From contig JBCBCY010000011.1 of assembly GCA_038530285.1 (NCBI GenBank), forward strand, positions 1 to 64,000: a stretch of DNA of 64,000 bases, read 5' to 3'. Made by a program: the position numbers and the translations under genes. This DNA is from JASJAR01 sp038530285 (GTDB lineage Bacteria > Pseudomonadota > Alphaproteobacteria > Rhodobacterales > Rhodobacteraceae). Each line of letters opens with the position of its first letter. The stretch's first letter is position 1. The notes beneath the pieces were generated by a model. The model had not been told where the DNA came from, did no database searches, and saw nothing but the letters and a program-made list of their open reading frames with translations. Below are positions 45,314 through 54,673 of the stretch, piece after piece.

Positions 45314-45886
45314 ATGCAATCAAATGTTTTGGCTTCCCGCTTTCCGCTTTTGGGCTCTGAAGTGGCGCGTCAGGCGCTGCTTGTTGTTTTGGGCGTGGCA
45401 GCGATCACGCTTGCGGCCAAGATCCGGGTGCCGATGTGGCCTGTTCCCGTGACCATGGGGACTTTTGCGGTGCTGACGGTCGGTGCGGTCTATGGCCTGC
45501 GGCTGTCGGTGATCACGCTGTTGGCCTATCTGGCGCTTGGGGCGGCCGGTGTGGCGGTGTTTGCGGGCGACACGGCGGGCCTGGCCTATATGGCGGGCCC
45601 GACGGGCGGGTATCTTCTGGGCTATCTGGTGGCGGCGGCGACAGTCGGCTGGTTGGCCGGGCGGGGCTGGTCACGGTCTGTGGTCGGCATGATCGCGGCG
45701 CTGGTTGTCGGCAACGCGCTGATCTATGCCTTTGGCATGCCTTGGATGGCCTATCTGTTCCTTGCCGAAAAAGGCAGCGCCTGGGTCATGCAATGGGGCA
45801 TGACGAACTTCTTTGTGGGCGACGCGGTCAAACTGATGCTGGCAGCACTTCTCGTGCCGGCACTTTGGAAGCTGACCCAGCGCTGA
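45314..45886 (+). CDS. bioY: Biotin transporter BioY
   Basis: 190 aa with six membrane helices and the family motifs VPMWPVPVTMGTFAVLTVGAVYGLR, GAAGVAVFAG and GPTGGYLLGYL. BioY is the substrate-binding (S) component of biotin ECF transporters; no BioMN is adjacent, so it may work alone or with a shared energising module. A strong hairpin lies 25 nt after its stop. Confidence 0.95.
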   Translation: MQSNVLASRFPLLGSEVARQALLVVLGVAAITLAAKIRVPMWPVPVTMGTFAVLTVGAVYGLRLSVITLLAYLALGAAGVAVFAGDTAGLAYMAGPTGGYLLGYLVAAATVGWLAGRGWSRSVVGMIAALVVGNALIYAFGMPWMAYLFLAEKGSAWVMQWGMTNFFVGDAVKLMLAALLVPALWKLTQR

Positions 45887-45910
45887 ACCTGCCCGGTCTG
45901 ATCTGAATGA

Positions 45911-45944
45911 AAGCCCCGGGGGGGAGATCCCCCCGGGGCTTATT
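45911..45944. terminator. Strong hairpin between bioY and the hydrolase-OsmC gene
   Basis: AAGCCCCGGGGGG, loop GAGAT, CCCCCCGGGGCTT, then ATTT. A 13-bp perfect stem between convergent genes, with T's on one strand and AATGAAAG context on the other; it can serve as a bidirectional terminator. Confidence 0.85.
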
Positions 45945-45969
45945 TCATGCCCGATTGGCGCCTGGTGGC

Positions 45970-47184
45970 TCAGGTCTCAAGTTCGGTGGTGACCTTTGCG
46001 CCGGTTTCCAGGGTCTTGTGCACCGGGCATTTGTCGGCAATTTCCAGAAGGCGCGCGCGTTGGTCTGCATCAAGATCGCCGGTCAGCCGGATCAGCCGGT
46101 GAAACCGGTCAATGCGAACTTCTGTCGCCGTTTCAGCATCTTGCGCATGGACCTTGTCATGGGTGACATCGACGCTGATTGTGTCCACCGGCCACCCTTT
46201 CCGGCGGGCATACATCCGAAGCGTCATCGACGTGCAGGCCCCCAAAGCCGCGGCCAGAAAGCCGTAAGGGCTCATGCCCTGATCCGTGCCACCATAGGGC
46301 AGGGGTTCATCGGCCAGAGCGTGGTGTTTTGGGCCGGCCATGACATCTTGCAAAAAGCCCTTGGGGTCGGCTTCAGACACCCGCACCACGCCTTCGGGTG
46401 CGCCCGGCGGGGGTGCTGGCGGGGTCAGTTTCAGATAGCGCCGGGCCCAGGCCGCAATCACCTCGGCGGCGTATTCGGCATCTTTGGCTTCGGTGATCAG
46501 GTGATCGGCGGAATCGAGTGTCACGAAGCTTTTGGGGTGTTTGGCGGCCAGGAAAATCTGCGTGGCATTTTCAATGCCAACCACGCCGTCGGTCGGGGCA
46601 TGCATGACCATAAGCGCTTTTTTCAGTCCCGATATCGCGGGCGTCAGCGCGGTGGAGGTTACATCGTCCACAAACCCTTTCCCGATGGTGAAAGGCCGCC
46701 CGCCGAGATGAACTTCCGCCTGGCCTTCGGCCGTGATGTCATCGAGCGCACCTGCGAAATTATGGGTCACATGGCCCGGATCATAGGGCGCGCCAAGGGT
46801 GACGACCGCCTTGACGCTGTCGATGTCGGGGGCCGCCTTCAAGACAGCGGCACCGCCCAGCGAATGGCCGATCATCAGCGACGGGGCCATATCGCGCCGG
46901 GCCAGATAGTCGGCCGCCTGCACCAGGTCTTCGACATTCGACGTGAATGTCGTGTTGGCAAACTCGCCGTCCGAATGGCCAAGCCCGGTGAAATCAAACC
47001 GCAGAACCGCGATGCCCATGGCCGCCAGACGCCCCGCGATCCGGCGCGCGGCGGGGATGTCCTTGGAACAGGTAAAACAATGGGCAAAAAGCGCTGTCGC
47101 CAGGACGGGGCCTTCGGGCAGATCTAGCCGGGCGGCCAGGGCGTCGCCCGAGTGGCCTTCAAAAGTTAAACGTTCCATAGACAT
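45970..47184 (-). CDS. Bifunctional alpha/beta hydrolase-OsmC protein
   Basis: 404 aa fusion. The N-terminal half is an alpha/beta hydrolase (FAHCFTCSKDIPAARRIAGRLA, then SLMIGHSLGG with nucleophile Ser108). The C-terminal half, from about residue 260, is OsmC/Ohr-like with redox cysteines in LGACTSMTLRMYARRKGWPV and in the later CPVHKTLE. OsmC domains reduce organic peroxides. ATG 47184 has GGAG 8 nt upstream; a longer in-frame leader is basic and not family-like. This fusion is known in proteobacteria. Convergent with bioY. Confidence 0.88.
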   Translation of the reverse strand: MSMERLTFEGHSGDALAARLDLPEGPVLATALFAHCFTCSKDIPAARRIAGRLAAMGIAVLRFDFTGLGHSDGEFANTTFTSNVEDLVQAADYLARRDMAPSLMIGHSLGGAAVLKAAPDIDSVKAVVTLGAPYDPGHVTHNFAGALDDITAEGQAEVHLGGRPFTIGKGFVDDVTSTALTPAISGLKKALMVMHAPTDGVVGIENATQIFLAAKHPKSFVTLDSADHLITEAKDAEYAAEVIAAWARRYLKLTPPAPPPGAPEGVVRVSEADPKGFLQDVMAGPKHHALADEPLPYGGTDQGMSPYGFLAAALGACTSMTLRMYARRKGWPVDTISVDVTHDKVHAQDAETATEVRIDRFHRLIRLTGDLDADQRARLLEIADKCPVHKTLETGAKVTTELET

Positions 47185-47304
47185 TGGCAAATCTCCGGGT
47201 AGGCGGCTCGCACAAGGTGGGCCGGAGCAGCGCCGGGGGCAAGCCCCGTCACGCCATGGTGATGGGTGGCACACACGGTCAAGAGGCCACATCGCCATTG
47301 ATTT

Positions 47305-49260
47305 GTGCGCCACGCTTTTGTTTACTCACGTCTGGCAATTGGGGGCGGTTCCACGTTGGAACTCAGCCTAGAAGATATCACCGCAGCCTTCGGGTGGCAG
47401 CTGACGCTGGCGGCCTTCTTCTTTCTGATGACCAATTTCGCCCTTGGCCTGATGTCGCGCGAAAAGAAAGACACCCTGGCCCTGTGGCTGATGGGCGCGG
47501 GCACCGAAGACAATTGGTCGCGCTCGTTTCTCGACCTCTTTGATGCGCTATTTGGAGAGCGGCACCTCAGCGCGCGCTGTCTCATTCGCTCGTGCATTGC
47601 CTCGGGGGTTTCGGTCAGCCTGATCTGGGGGCTGATGATCTGGTCCGGCACGCTCGATCGGGTGGCCTTTGGTAGCCTGGGGTTTGCCAATGCGCTGATG
47701 ATCGGGGTAGCGGTCAATTTCATCGCCGATTACGTGTCGCTGTTGGAGACTCGGTATCTTCTGGGCCGGGTGCCGAAGCTGAAACGCGTCTCGGCCCAGG
47801 CCCTGGTGCTGCTTATCGATCTGGTGATCACGGGCGCGATCATCCTTTTGGCGATCTGGCTGGTGCAGCGGTCGGGGCTGTTTGTGGTCGAACGCGCTGA
47901 TGTCCTAAGCGTGGGGCTGGCGTTCTCGATCTATTCCGCGCCGTTTTATTCGACCTTTCTGACCTCGGTCTGGACCTGGGTTTATATCCTGTCGACCTGG
48001 GTGATCCGTGGCTTTGCGCGTCTGCGGCTGGCTGACTGGATTGATGTTGAACACCGCCCGACATTGATCGTGTCGCTGATCTTGTCGGGGTTTGTGCTTT
48101 TGGGCTCGCTGGGGGTGGGGGCCGCGTTGGAAGAGGATGACAGCGGTTTGTCGCGGCTGGATATGGCGGTGTGCAGCGTCGCGAAGGGGACGATCTGCGA
48201 CCGGATGCGCACGCTGACGAATGACCCTGAAACGCAGTTTTTGCTGCAGGTTTATGCCTGTGAGGGCGGGCTGACGGAGGATTGCGTCGACGAAGGTACG
48301 GCTGCTTACCGTCTTGGCGGCGAACGCGCAGCCCAGTTGCTGATGGCAAGTTGCGAGGGCGGCGACATGCGCGGGTGTTCCTTCCTAGGTTTGGTCTACA
48401 ACGAAGGGGTGGGGGTTGAGGTAGATCAAGACCTCGCATTTAAAAGCTATCTGAAGGCGTGCGATGGAGGCGAACCTATCTCCTGCGCGAACATCGCCTT
48501 GCAGTTCAAACGCGGTGATTTTGGCGAAGTCGATTTTGGCGCAGCGCTCGCGTACTATGAACGGCCATGCGAAGAGGGTTTTAGTGGTGGATGCACGGCG
48601 CTGGGCGCGGATTTAGAGCAGGGGGAATTGCCCGGTGGCGATGATATCCGCATCCGTGCGCTCTACGAAAAAGCCTGCGATGGAGAGGATATGCGGGGGT
48701 GCCACAACCTGTCATCCTTTGTTGGTCGGGGGCGGGGCGGCGACTTTGACCCTGATCGCGCGACAGCCTTGCTTGAGCGGGCCTGTATCGGTGGCTTTCA
48801 GCGTTCGTGTTCTGTGTATGGCAGCCAGCTTGTACGTGACGGCCAAAAAGAACGGGGGTATCAACTTCTCGAACAAGCGTGCGAAGCCGACGAACAACAT
48901 GGATGCACATTGCGGGGCATGTACTACTTCGACGGACAACCCAAAGACGACGACTTGGGGCTTAGCTTCCTCGAGCGCGCCTGCGCTTTGGATCATGCCA
49001 CAGGATGTGCGCGCTATGCGGGGGAAGTTCTTCGCCTCACCATAGAAGACGGCACCCTTGAACGCGCCAAAGATGCGTTTGCCGCCGCTGAAAAGGCTTG
49101 CGACCTTGAGCTTCCGGTTGGGTGCTTCTTTGCGGCCGCAGCTTTGATGGTGCACGAAGACCAGACCGAAGAAGAAATAAGACAAGCCCACGTCTTTGCT
49201 GAACGCGCCTGCAGAGCGAACGTGGCCGGAGCCTGCGATCTTTTGGCCGAGTTTGACTAA
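47305..49260 (+). CDS. Multi-pass membrane protein with cysteine-rich Sel1-like repeats
   Basis: 651 aa if GTG 47305 is used; an in-frame TTG at 47356 with GGGGGCGG upstream is an equal candidate. The N-terminal 275 residues have about six hydrophobic helices (WQLTLAAFFFLMTNFALGLM, SVSLIWGLMIWSG, ALMIGVAVNFIADYV, LVITGAIILLAIWLV, PTLIVSLILSGFVLLGSLGV). The rest is eight or more Sel1-like repeats with paired cysteines (YLKACDGGEPISCANIAL, YEKACDGEDMRGCHNLSS, LERACIGGFQRSCSVYGS), as in Helicobacter Hcp-type proteins. The cysteine spacing suggests disulfides, so the repeats should be outside the cytoplasm. Function unknown. Convergent with dddP, stops overlapping. Confidence 0.75.
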   Translation: MRHAFVYSRLAIGGGSTLELSLEDITAAFGWQLTLAAFFFLMTNFALGLMSREKKDTLALWLMGAGTEDNWSRSFLDLFDALFGERHLSARCLIRSCIASGVSVSLIWGLMIWSGTLDRVAFGSLGFANALMIGVAVNFIADYVSLLETRYLLGRVPKLKRVSAQALVLLIDLVITGAIILLAIWLVQRSGLFVVERADVLSVGLAFSIYSAPFYSTFLTSVWTWVYILSTWVIRGFARLRLADWIDVEHRPTLIVSLILSGFVLLGSLGVGAALEEDDSGLSRLDMAVCSVAKGTICDRMRTLTNDPETQFLLQVYACEGGLTEDCVDEGTAAYRLGGERAAQLLMASCEGGDMRGCSFLGLVYNEGVGVEVDQDLAFKSYLKACDGGEPISCANIALQFKRGDFGEVDFGAALAYYERPCEEGFSGGCTALGADLEQGELPGGDDIRIRALYEKACDGEDMRGCHNLSSFVGRGRGGDFDPDRATALLERACIGGFQRSCSVYGSQLVRDGQKERGYQLLEQACEADEQHGCTLRGMYYFDGQPKDDDLGLSFLERACALDHATGCARYAGEVLRLTIEDGTLERAKDAFAAAEKACDLELPVGCFFAAAALMVHEDQTEEEIRQAHVFAERACRANVAGACDLLAEFD

Positions 49261-50582
49261 GCCCCCATCAAGGCCGGGTCATAGGGGTAGTGCGACAACA
49301 GCTCATACCCGTCTTCGGTGATCACCACCTGGTCTTCCAGCTTGATGCAGAAATCGCCGTGTTCTTCGCCGATCAGCGCTTCGACACACAGGCACATGCC
49401 GGGTTCCAGCGCATAGTCATAGGCCCCTTCGACTTCCTTTTCCGGGTAAGCCACGAGCGGCCATTCATCGCACAGACCCACCCCGTGCATCATGCAGGAA
49501 TACTGCCGGGCGCGGTATTTCTCGGGGATCTTATGGGACTGCGCCACAATCTCGGGGATGGTCACGCCGGGGGCCAAAAGGTTCATATTGGTCTGGATGT
49601 GGTCCACCCCGAAGCGCATCGCTTCGATCATATCCGGGCGCGGGTCTCCGGGCCCAATCCACCAGGTGCGACTGATGTCGGTGCAAATCCCGTAACAGCC
49701 CACCAGATCGGTATCGAAGGCGAGGATTTCGCTTGGTTGGATCACCCGCGGCCCACATTCCTGAAACCAGGGGTTCGTGCGCGGGCCCGACGCCAGCAGC
49801 CGGGTTTCGATCCATTCACCACCGCGCCGGATGTTTTCGGCATGCAGCACCGCCCAGACGTCGTTTTCGGTCATGCCAGGGGCGGCCTGGCGTTCCATCT
49901 CGGCCACCGCCGCTTCGCAGGCATGGACCGAACAGCGCATGGCCCGAATTTCATCCGGGCCCTTGATCGAGCGGGCTTTCTCGGTAACCTCTTCGCCTTC
50001 AGACAGGGTAAAACCCGCCGCCTGCAGCGCCCAGGCGGTGTGGATGGGCGGCTTGTCGACCGCCAGGCGCATATTGGCTCCGCCGTGTTCGGCGATGATA
50101 TCGCGCAGCTCGCCAGCAAAGACCTTTGCCGCATCGGCCACCTTGTCGCCGCGGTCGAAGTAGAAATGATCCGCCCCGGTGCGCACCTCGCGCACCAGCG
50201 GGTTGTGGTCGCATAAAAACGGCGCGATCGCGTAGTCCCAGACGACCAGATAGCCATCTGGGCAGAGCAATGCGGCCCGGAAGGGATTATGCGCATTCCA
50301 CAGCTGCATATTGGTGGTGTCGGTGATGTAGCGGATGTTCAGCGGATCAAACATGAGCAATCCGCCCAGATCGCGCGCGACCACATGGGCCGTCATCCGT
50401 TCCCAGCGAAACTGCCGCATCCGGGGCAGGTTGGGCAGGGTCAGATCGGCGGCTTCAAACTCCGCAAAGGCAAGTGCTGTCGGCCCGATCTCAATCCGGT
50501 CGGCATTGTTGGGCGTGCCATCGGGCAGCATCGCGCCCTTTGTCGGGTCAATCTTGCGCTGATCGCGGTAATGGTGGTTCAT
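49257..50582 (-). CDS. dddP: Dimethylsulfoniopropionate lyase DddP
   Basis: 441 aa, M24 (creatinase/aminopeptidase-P) fold. Metal ligands: Asp290, Asp292 (FDTD), Asp302 (CTDISRTWW), His366 (SCMMHGVGLCDEW), Glu401 (CVEALIG), Glu416 (KLEDQV). Asp372 and Tyr361 match the catalytic Asp and Tyr of characterised DddP. All eight lie at a constant offset of five from the numbering I recall for the Ruegeria enzyme. DddP cleaves DMSP to dimethyl sulfide and acrylate and uses iron. ATG 50582 gives MNHHYRDQRKIDPTKGA, the conserved start. An upstream in-frame ATG adds 17 residues without a family match. Confidence 0.92.
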   Translation of the reverse strand: MNHHYRDQRKIDPTKGAMLPDGTPNNADRIEIGPTALAFAEFEAADLTLPNLPRMRQFRWERMTAHVVARDLGGLLMFDPLNIRYITDTTNMQLWNAHNPFRAALLCPDGYLVVWDYAIAPFLCDHNPLVREVRTGADHFYFDRGDKVADAAKVFAGELRDIIAEHGGANMRLAVDKPPIHTAWALQAAGFTLSEGEEVTEKARSIKGPDEIRAMRCSVHACEAAVAEMERQAAPGMTENDVWAVLHAENIRRGGEWIETRLLASGPRTNPWFQECGPRVIQPSEILAFDTDLVGCYGICTDISRTWWIGPGDPRPDMIEAMRFGVDHIQTNMNLLAPGVTIPEIVAQSHKIPEKYRARQYSCMMHGVGLCDEWPLVAYPEKEVEGAYDYALEPGMCLCVEALIGEEHGDFCIKLEDQVVITEDGYELLSHYPYDPALMGA

Positions 50583-50674
50583 GGCCCAAGTCTGGGCGCT
50601 GGCCGCGGGGCGGGGCCCCGCCATTCGCGACATTGCCGGGCCGACAGAAGTCGCTTTTTGGACGAGGGCGCGGC

Positions 50675-51070
50675 CTAGAACAGTGAAAAGAGCCCTTGAC
50701 CAAGGGGCGTCATGGCCAGCGCGAACGCCAAACCGGTCAGTGCGAGCACATGCGCGGTCGTGCGAAGGTTCTCACCGCCGATGATGTTGAACAGCAAAAG
50801 CGCCATGCCGATCGGGAAAGCGATGATCATCAAAATCCCGTTCAGGGCATAGACGGTCAGCCGCGCGGTTTCGTTCTTGGCCTCTTCACGGGCTTGCGGC
50901 GTGAAGGCTTCATCATGCGCGCTGTCGTGGATCAGGTCGATCTTGGGCGCCAGCTCCAGCGGGCGGCTGATGATGCGCGACGCGCGCTGGCGGCGGCGCA
51001 CATGTTGGACCGGCTCAAGGTCCGGCAGGTTGACCGCGCGCGACATCGGAATTTCGGGTTTTACGTTCAT
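50675..51070 (-). CDS. Two-helix membrane protein of unknown function (131 aa)
   Basis: ATG 51070 (GTG one codon earlier) opens MNVKPEIPMSRAVNLPDLEPV. A basic N-terminal segment (RRRQRASRIISRPLELAP) precedes an acidic part and two membrane helices (TVYALNGILMIIAFPIGMAL and HVLALTGLAFALAMTPLGQG). It lies on the same strand between the TRAP permease and dddP (about 93 nt before dddP's start). I do not recognise a named family. Confidence 0.65.
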   Translation of the reverse strand: MNVKPEIPMSRAVNLPDLEPVQHVRRRQRASRIISRPLELAPKIDLIHDSAHDEAFTPQAREEAKNETARLTVYALNGILMIIAFPIGMALLLFNIIGGENLRTTAHVLALTGLAFALAMTPLGQGLFSLF

Positions 51071-51226
51071 CACAGGTTTACCATTAACTTATCACGGTGC
51101 GCTGCCTGTGCTGAGATTGTGGTGAAATTTGGGCGCGCCGCGGGACGGCTGATTTTGGCCGAGTGCGCGCGCGGCTTTCGCAACACTCCCTTGAGTTTTC
51201 CGCCACTGTGCACGAAACGGCGACAA

Positions 51227-53356
51227 TCAGGCGGTCTGGTGTCGTCCAAGCATCACATTGCTCGCCAATAGCGCGAGTATCAGCGCGACCGCTCCCGTCT
51301 GGTAAATCAGCCCGATCGGCCAGATACAGGCCACACCAAGCGCCAGGAGCACCGCGCGAAGGGGCCAACCGATGGGGTATTCCAGACAGCCCTGCAGACC
51401 CGCCGCCAGCGCATAGATCCCCACAAAGGCCACCGCTGCAATCTGTATGGCCAACCCCCAATCGCCTGCCAGGATCGGTGTGTAGGCAAACAGAAGCGGG
51501 ACGATATAAAGCCCCTTTGCCAGCTTCCACGATGCCACGCCGGTGGCCATGGGTTTCGACTTTGCGATGGCGGCCGCGGCAAAAGACGCCAAAGCCACCG
51601 GCGGGGTGACGTTGGAATCCTGGCTCAGCCAGAAGATGATCATATGGGCTGACAACAGCGCCACGAGTGCCACATCATCGGCTACGACAATGTCGCGCAA
51701 GGGCTGCAGGATTTCGATGGGCAGGGTCGCGACCAAAGCGGCGGCCTCCTCGCGCGGCATGGGTGCGTCCAGAAGGGCCAGCGCGTCGGGTGCGCCGACC
51801 ATGAACATTGCCTTGGCCCCGGGATCAAGCGCGCCTGCCGCGATCATATCGATCACGGTGCGGTCTTCCATCATGCCCGCAAGGGCCGGGGCCGACAGTG
51901 TGGCGATCACGATGTAGGCGGCCGTGACCGGCAGGCCCATGCCAAGCACCAAAGACGCGACCGCGATCATGATGATTGCCAACAGGATGTTGCCTGCCGA
52001 CCATTGCGCGATCATCAGGCTGAAAGTGTTGCCCACCCCTGCCGTTGCGATCACATTCACGACGATGCCCACGGCAATCAGCAACACGGCGGTCATCACC
52101 ATCGCGCGGGCCCCGCTGGCGAGCGCTTCGAAGATCGCGCGGGGGCCCATCGGGTTGGCGCTGACCCAGGACGCCACAATCACGGCGGCAATCGCAAAGA
52201 CGGCGGCGTAGTTGGGCGTGAAGCCCGACACGAGCATGTAGATGAGCAAACTGATCGGGATTAAAAACGGCGCACCCCCCTTTTTGAGGGCCGAACCCAG
52301 CGTTTCGCCGTCGGCTTCCAGCGGAGGCAGGTTCAACCGCCGCGCTTCGATGCGCACGAAAAACGCGACGGATGCGAAGTACAAAAACGCCGGCAGGATC
52401 GCGACTGTGACGATGGTTTCATAGGAAATCGCGGTCAGGCTTGCCATCACGAACGCGCCCGCGCCCATGATCGGGGGCATGATCTGCCCACCGGTCGACG
52501 CGGCCGCTTCGACGCCGCCGGCGAACGCCGGTTTGTAGCCAGCACGTTTCATCAAGGGGATGGTGATCACGCCGGTCGATGCGGTGTTGGCCACAGCGGA
52601 GCCTGAAATCGTGCCGGTCAGCGCCGATGAAATCACCGCGACCAGCCCGGGGCCACCGGCCACACGGCCGGCCACTGCACGGGCCAGAGCGATGACGAAA
52701 TCGCCGGCGCCGGACCGCACCAGAAAGGCGCCAAAGATCACGAACAAAAAGACGGTCGTCGATGAAATCCGAGCGATGTTCCCAAACAGCCCTTCGTCAT
52801 TGTAAATCGTGCGCCACAGCGTGCTTTCCCAGGAAAACCCTGGAAACGAGAACACGCCAGACACCCAAGGCCCCCAAAGCGCGACATAGGTCAGCGACAG
52901 GATGATCAGCACCGGAATGACCCAGCCTGCGACACGGCGGGTGTATTCGGCCGCCATTACCACCAGGATGATCGCGGCGATCCAGTCGAGGGTCTGAAAG
53001 GGTTGGGTTTCGCCGTAAAGGCGGGTCTCATTGGCGATGAACCAAAACGCGGCTCCGGCGGCCAGAACGCCCAGGCAAAGATCAACCGCCAGCATCACCC
53101 GCCCATGCGCCCAATCGGCGCGCACCACCGGGTAGATCAGCGCGGCCATAATCGCAAAGCCGCCAAAGTGCAAGACGTTGCGATCGAAATCCGAGATCAT
53201 CGGGAAAATCGCAAAAAACAGGTGGGTCGCAGAAAGGGCCGCGCCAAAGATCATCACGAAGGCCGCAGGGCCGCCGGTGAATTCGCGCAGGTCTGAGGAT
53301 TGAACAGGGCTGATATCGCCGCTGTCGGTGTCCGCATCCGGTGCTGATTGTGCCAT
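51227..53356 (-). CDS. TRAP transporter permease, TAXI type (fused small and large subunits)
   Basis: 709 aa, a fused DctQ/DctM permease. It has four N-terminal helices, then twelve or more with TRAP motifs GSAVANTASTGVITIPLMKRAGYKPAFAGGVEAAASTGGQIMPP and ASLVLGMGLPVTAAYIVIATL, the conserved DctM core. It drives Na+-linked uptake of organic acids or related solutes. The solute receptor gene ends 41 nt upstream on the same strand. Substrate unknown; the dddP neighbour raises DMSP-derived compounds as one possibility, not shown. Confidence 0.94.
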   Translation of the reverse strand: MAQSAPDADTDSGDISPVQSSDLREFTGGPAAFVMIFGAALSATHLFFAIFPMISDFDRNVLHFGGFAIMAALIYPVVRADWAHGRVMLAVDLCLGVLAAGAAFWFIANETRLYGETQPFQTLDWIAAIILVVMAAEYTRRVAGWVIPVLIILSLTYVALWGPWVSGVFSFPGFSWESTLWRTIYNDEGLFGNIARISSTTVFLFVIFGAFLVRSGAGDFVIALARAVAGRVAGGPGLVAVISSALTGTISGSAVANTASTGVITIPLMKRAGYKPAFAGGVEAAASTGGQIMPPIMGAGAFVMASLTAISYETIVTVAILPAFLYFASVAFFVRIEARRLNLPPLEADGETLGSALKKGGAPFLIPISLLIYMLVSGFTPNYAAVFAIAAVIVASWVSANPMGPRAIFEALASGARAMVMTAVLLIAVGIVVNVIATAGVGNTFSLMIAQWSAGNILLAIIMIAVASLVLGMGLPVTAAYIVIATLSAPALAGMMEDRTVIDMIAAGALDPGAKAMFMVGAPDALALLDAPMPREEAAALVATLPIEILQPLRDIVVADDVALVALLSAHMIIFWLSQDSNVTPPVALASFAAAAIAKSKPMATGVASWKLAKGLYIVPLLFAYTPILAGDWGLAIQIAAVAFVGIYALAAGLQGCLEYPIGWPLRAVLLALGVACIWPIGLIYQTGAVALILALLASNVMLGRHQTA

Positions 53357-53397
53357 GGGACTGTCCCCCGGCCCGAAACCGGACCGGGGGTCTTGTC

Positions 53398-54405
53398 TTA
53401 CTTCGCCATCAACCGCTCAGGGATCTCGATCCCTTGCTCGGCATAATAGCGGGCCGCACCGGGGTGCAGTGGCACTGGCAGACCGTTGATTGCAACCTCA
53501 AGGTTCATGGCCTTGGTGGCCGGGTGGATTGCATTCAGGAAGGGCAGGTTTTCGTAGATCGTCTTGGTGATCTGGTAGACATGCTCTTCGGGGATATCCG
53601 CATGCGTGGCCAAAAAGTTCGGCTGCGCGATGGTATTGATATCCGCGTCTTGGCCCGAATAGGTGCCCGCCGGGATGGTGTAGCGGAACCAAAGGCCCCG
53701 GTCGCCGTCAGCCTGGGCAAGCTCTTCGTCGGTGAAGTCCAGGATGGTCACATTGTCACCGGCCGATGCCATCAGCTGGCTGATCGCGCCGATCGGAGGG
53801 CCTGCAGGGGTCGAAATCCCTTCGGCCTGACCATTCTGCAACGCTTCAGCCGAGGGGCCATAGCCGCCTTCGATCAGGTTGAAGTCGTTGTACAGGTCGA
53901 TGTCGAAGTTCGCGAGGATCGCGGCGTTTGATCCGATCGTGCCTGAATTCTGGCGGCCCAAAGCGGCGTTCATGCCTTCAAGCTTCAGAAAGTCCGAAAA
54001 CGTGCCGGTATCGACATGTTCATTGGCCACAACGAAGTGTTCGACGTTTGGCCAAAGCAGCGTGACCGAGCGCAGGTGATCTTGCGCGCCGTCCGCTTCG
54101 ACAGGGCCGGTGCCGGTCGCAGCGAAGTAGCCAAAGAGCCCCTGCAAAATGCCGAACTGTGCTTCGCCTTCGCGCAGAAGACGGACGTTTTCGCCCGAAC
54201 CTGCCGACGAAATTGCGTTCATGCCGATTTTCTGGCGCGGTTCCAGCTTGACCTTTGTCAGCGTCGCCAGGGCCACGCCCACGGGGTAGTATGTCCCCCC
54301 GGTCGAGGCTGTCGACAGGATATAGCTTGCGCTGTCTTGAGCTTGTGCAGCCCCGCCAAACGCCACAGAGACCGCAGCGGCTGCTGCGAAGAGTGAATGT
54401 TTCAT
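53398..54405 (-). CDS. TAXI-family TRAP solute-binding protein
   Basis: 335 aa. ATG 54405 has GGGAGGA upstream and opens a signal peptide (MKHSLFAAAAAVSVAFGGAAQA). Mature domain begins DSASYILSTASTGGTYYPVGVALATL, the TAXI receptor signature, with KIGMNAISSAGSGENVRLLREGEAQFGILQG. It binds the solute in the periplasm for the fused permease. An in-frame start 78 nt earlier would place a charged leader before the signal peptide and is rejected. Confidence 0.93.
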   Translation of the reverse strand: MKHSLFAAAAAVSVAFGGAAQAQDSASYILSTASTGGTYYPVGVALATLTKVKLEPRQKIGMNAISSAGSGENVRLLREGEAQFGILQGLFGYFAATGTGPVEADGAQDHLRSVTLLWPNVEHFVVANEHVDTGTFSDFLKLEGMNAALGRQNSGTIGSNAAILANFDIDLYNDFNLIEGGYGPSAEALQNGQAEGISTPAGPPIGAISQLMASAGDNVTILDFTDEELAQADGDRGLWFRYTIPAGTYSGQDADINTIAQPNFLATHADIPEEHVYQITKTIYENLPFLNAIHPATKAMNLEVAINGLPVPLHPGAARYYAEQGIEIPERLMAK

Positions 54406-54673
54406 GATGTCCTCCCAATCAATGGACCCAGTGAAGGTGTCGTGCCGGGCCGGGCAAGCTCTTTTTGGCGCGCCACGTCCCATCTGACACCGGATAGGCC
54501 ATAGATGGGTCGATTTCGACCCATTTCATCCTTGCGGTGTGTTTGAGCCGTACCGGACGGGGGGCGCGGGCCGAAAACCGGCGGTTCGCCGGGCACGGCA
54601 AAGTTCCACCGACGCGCCGCCCCTGTGCCGAGTTCACTTGCCGTAGGGGCCATAGACCCGCAGGTTTGGACCC

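Noticed and set aside
45907..47127. 406-codon open frame opposite the hydrolase-OsmC gene
   Set aside because: Gly/Arg/His-rich composition and no motif; the minus strand carries recognised catalytic residues.
54410..54673. Small gene in the gap upstream of the TAXI receptor gene
   Set aside because: The open frame at 54402-54653 (minus) is Pro/Arg/Gly-rich with no ribosome-binding site; the gap looks non-coding.
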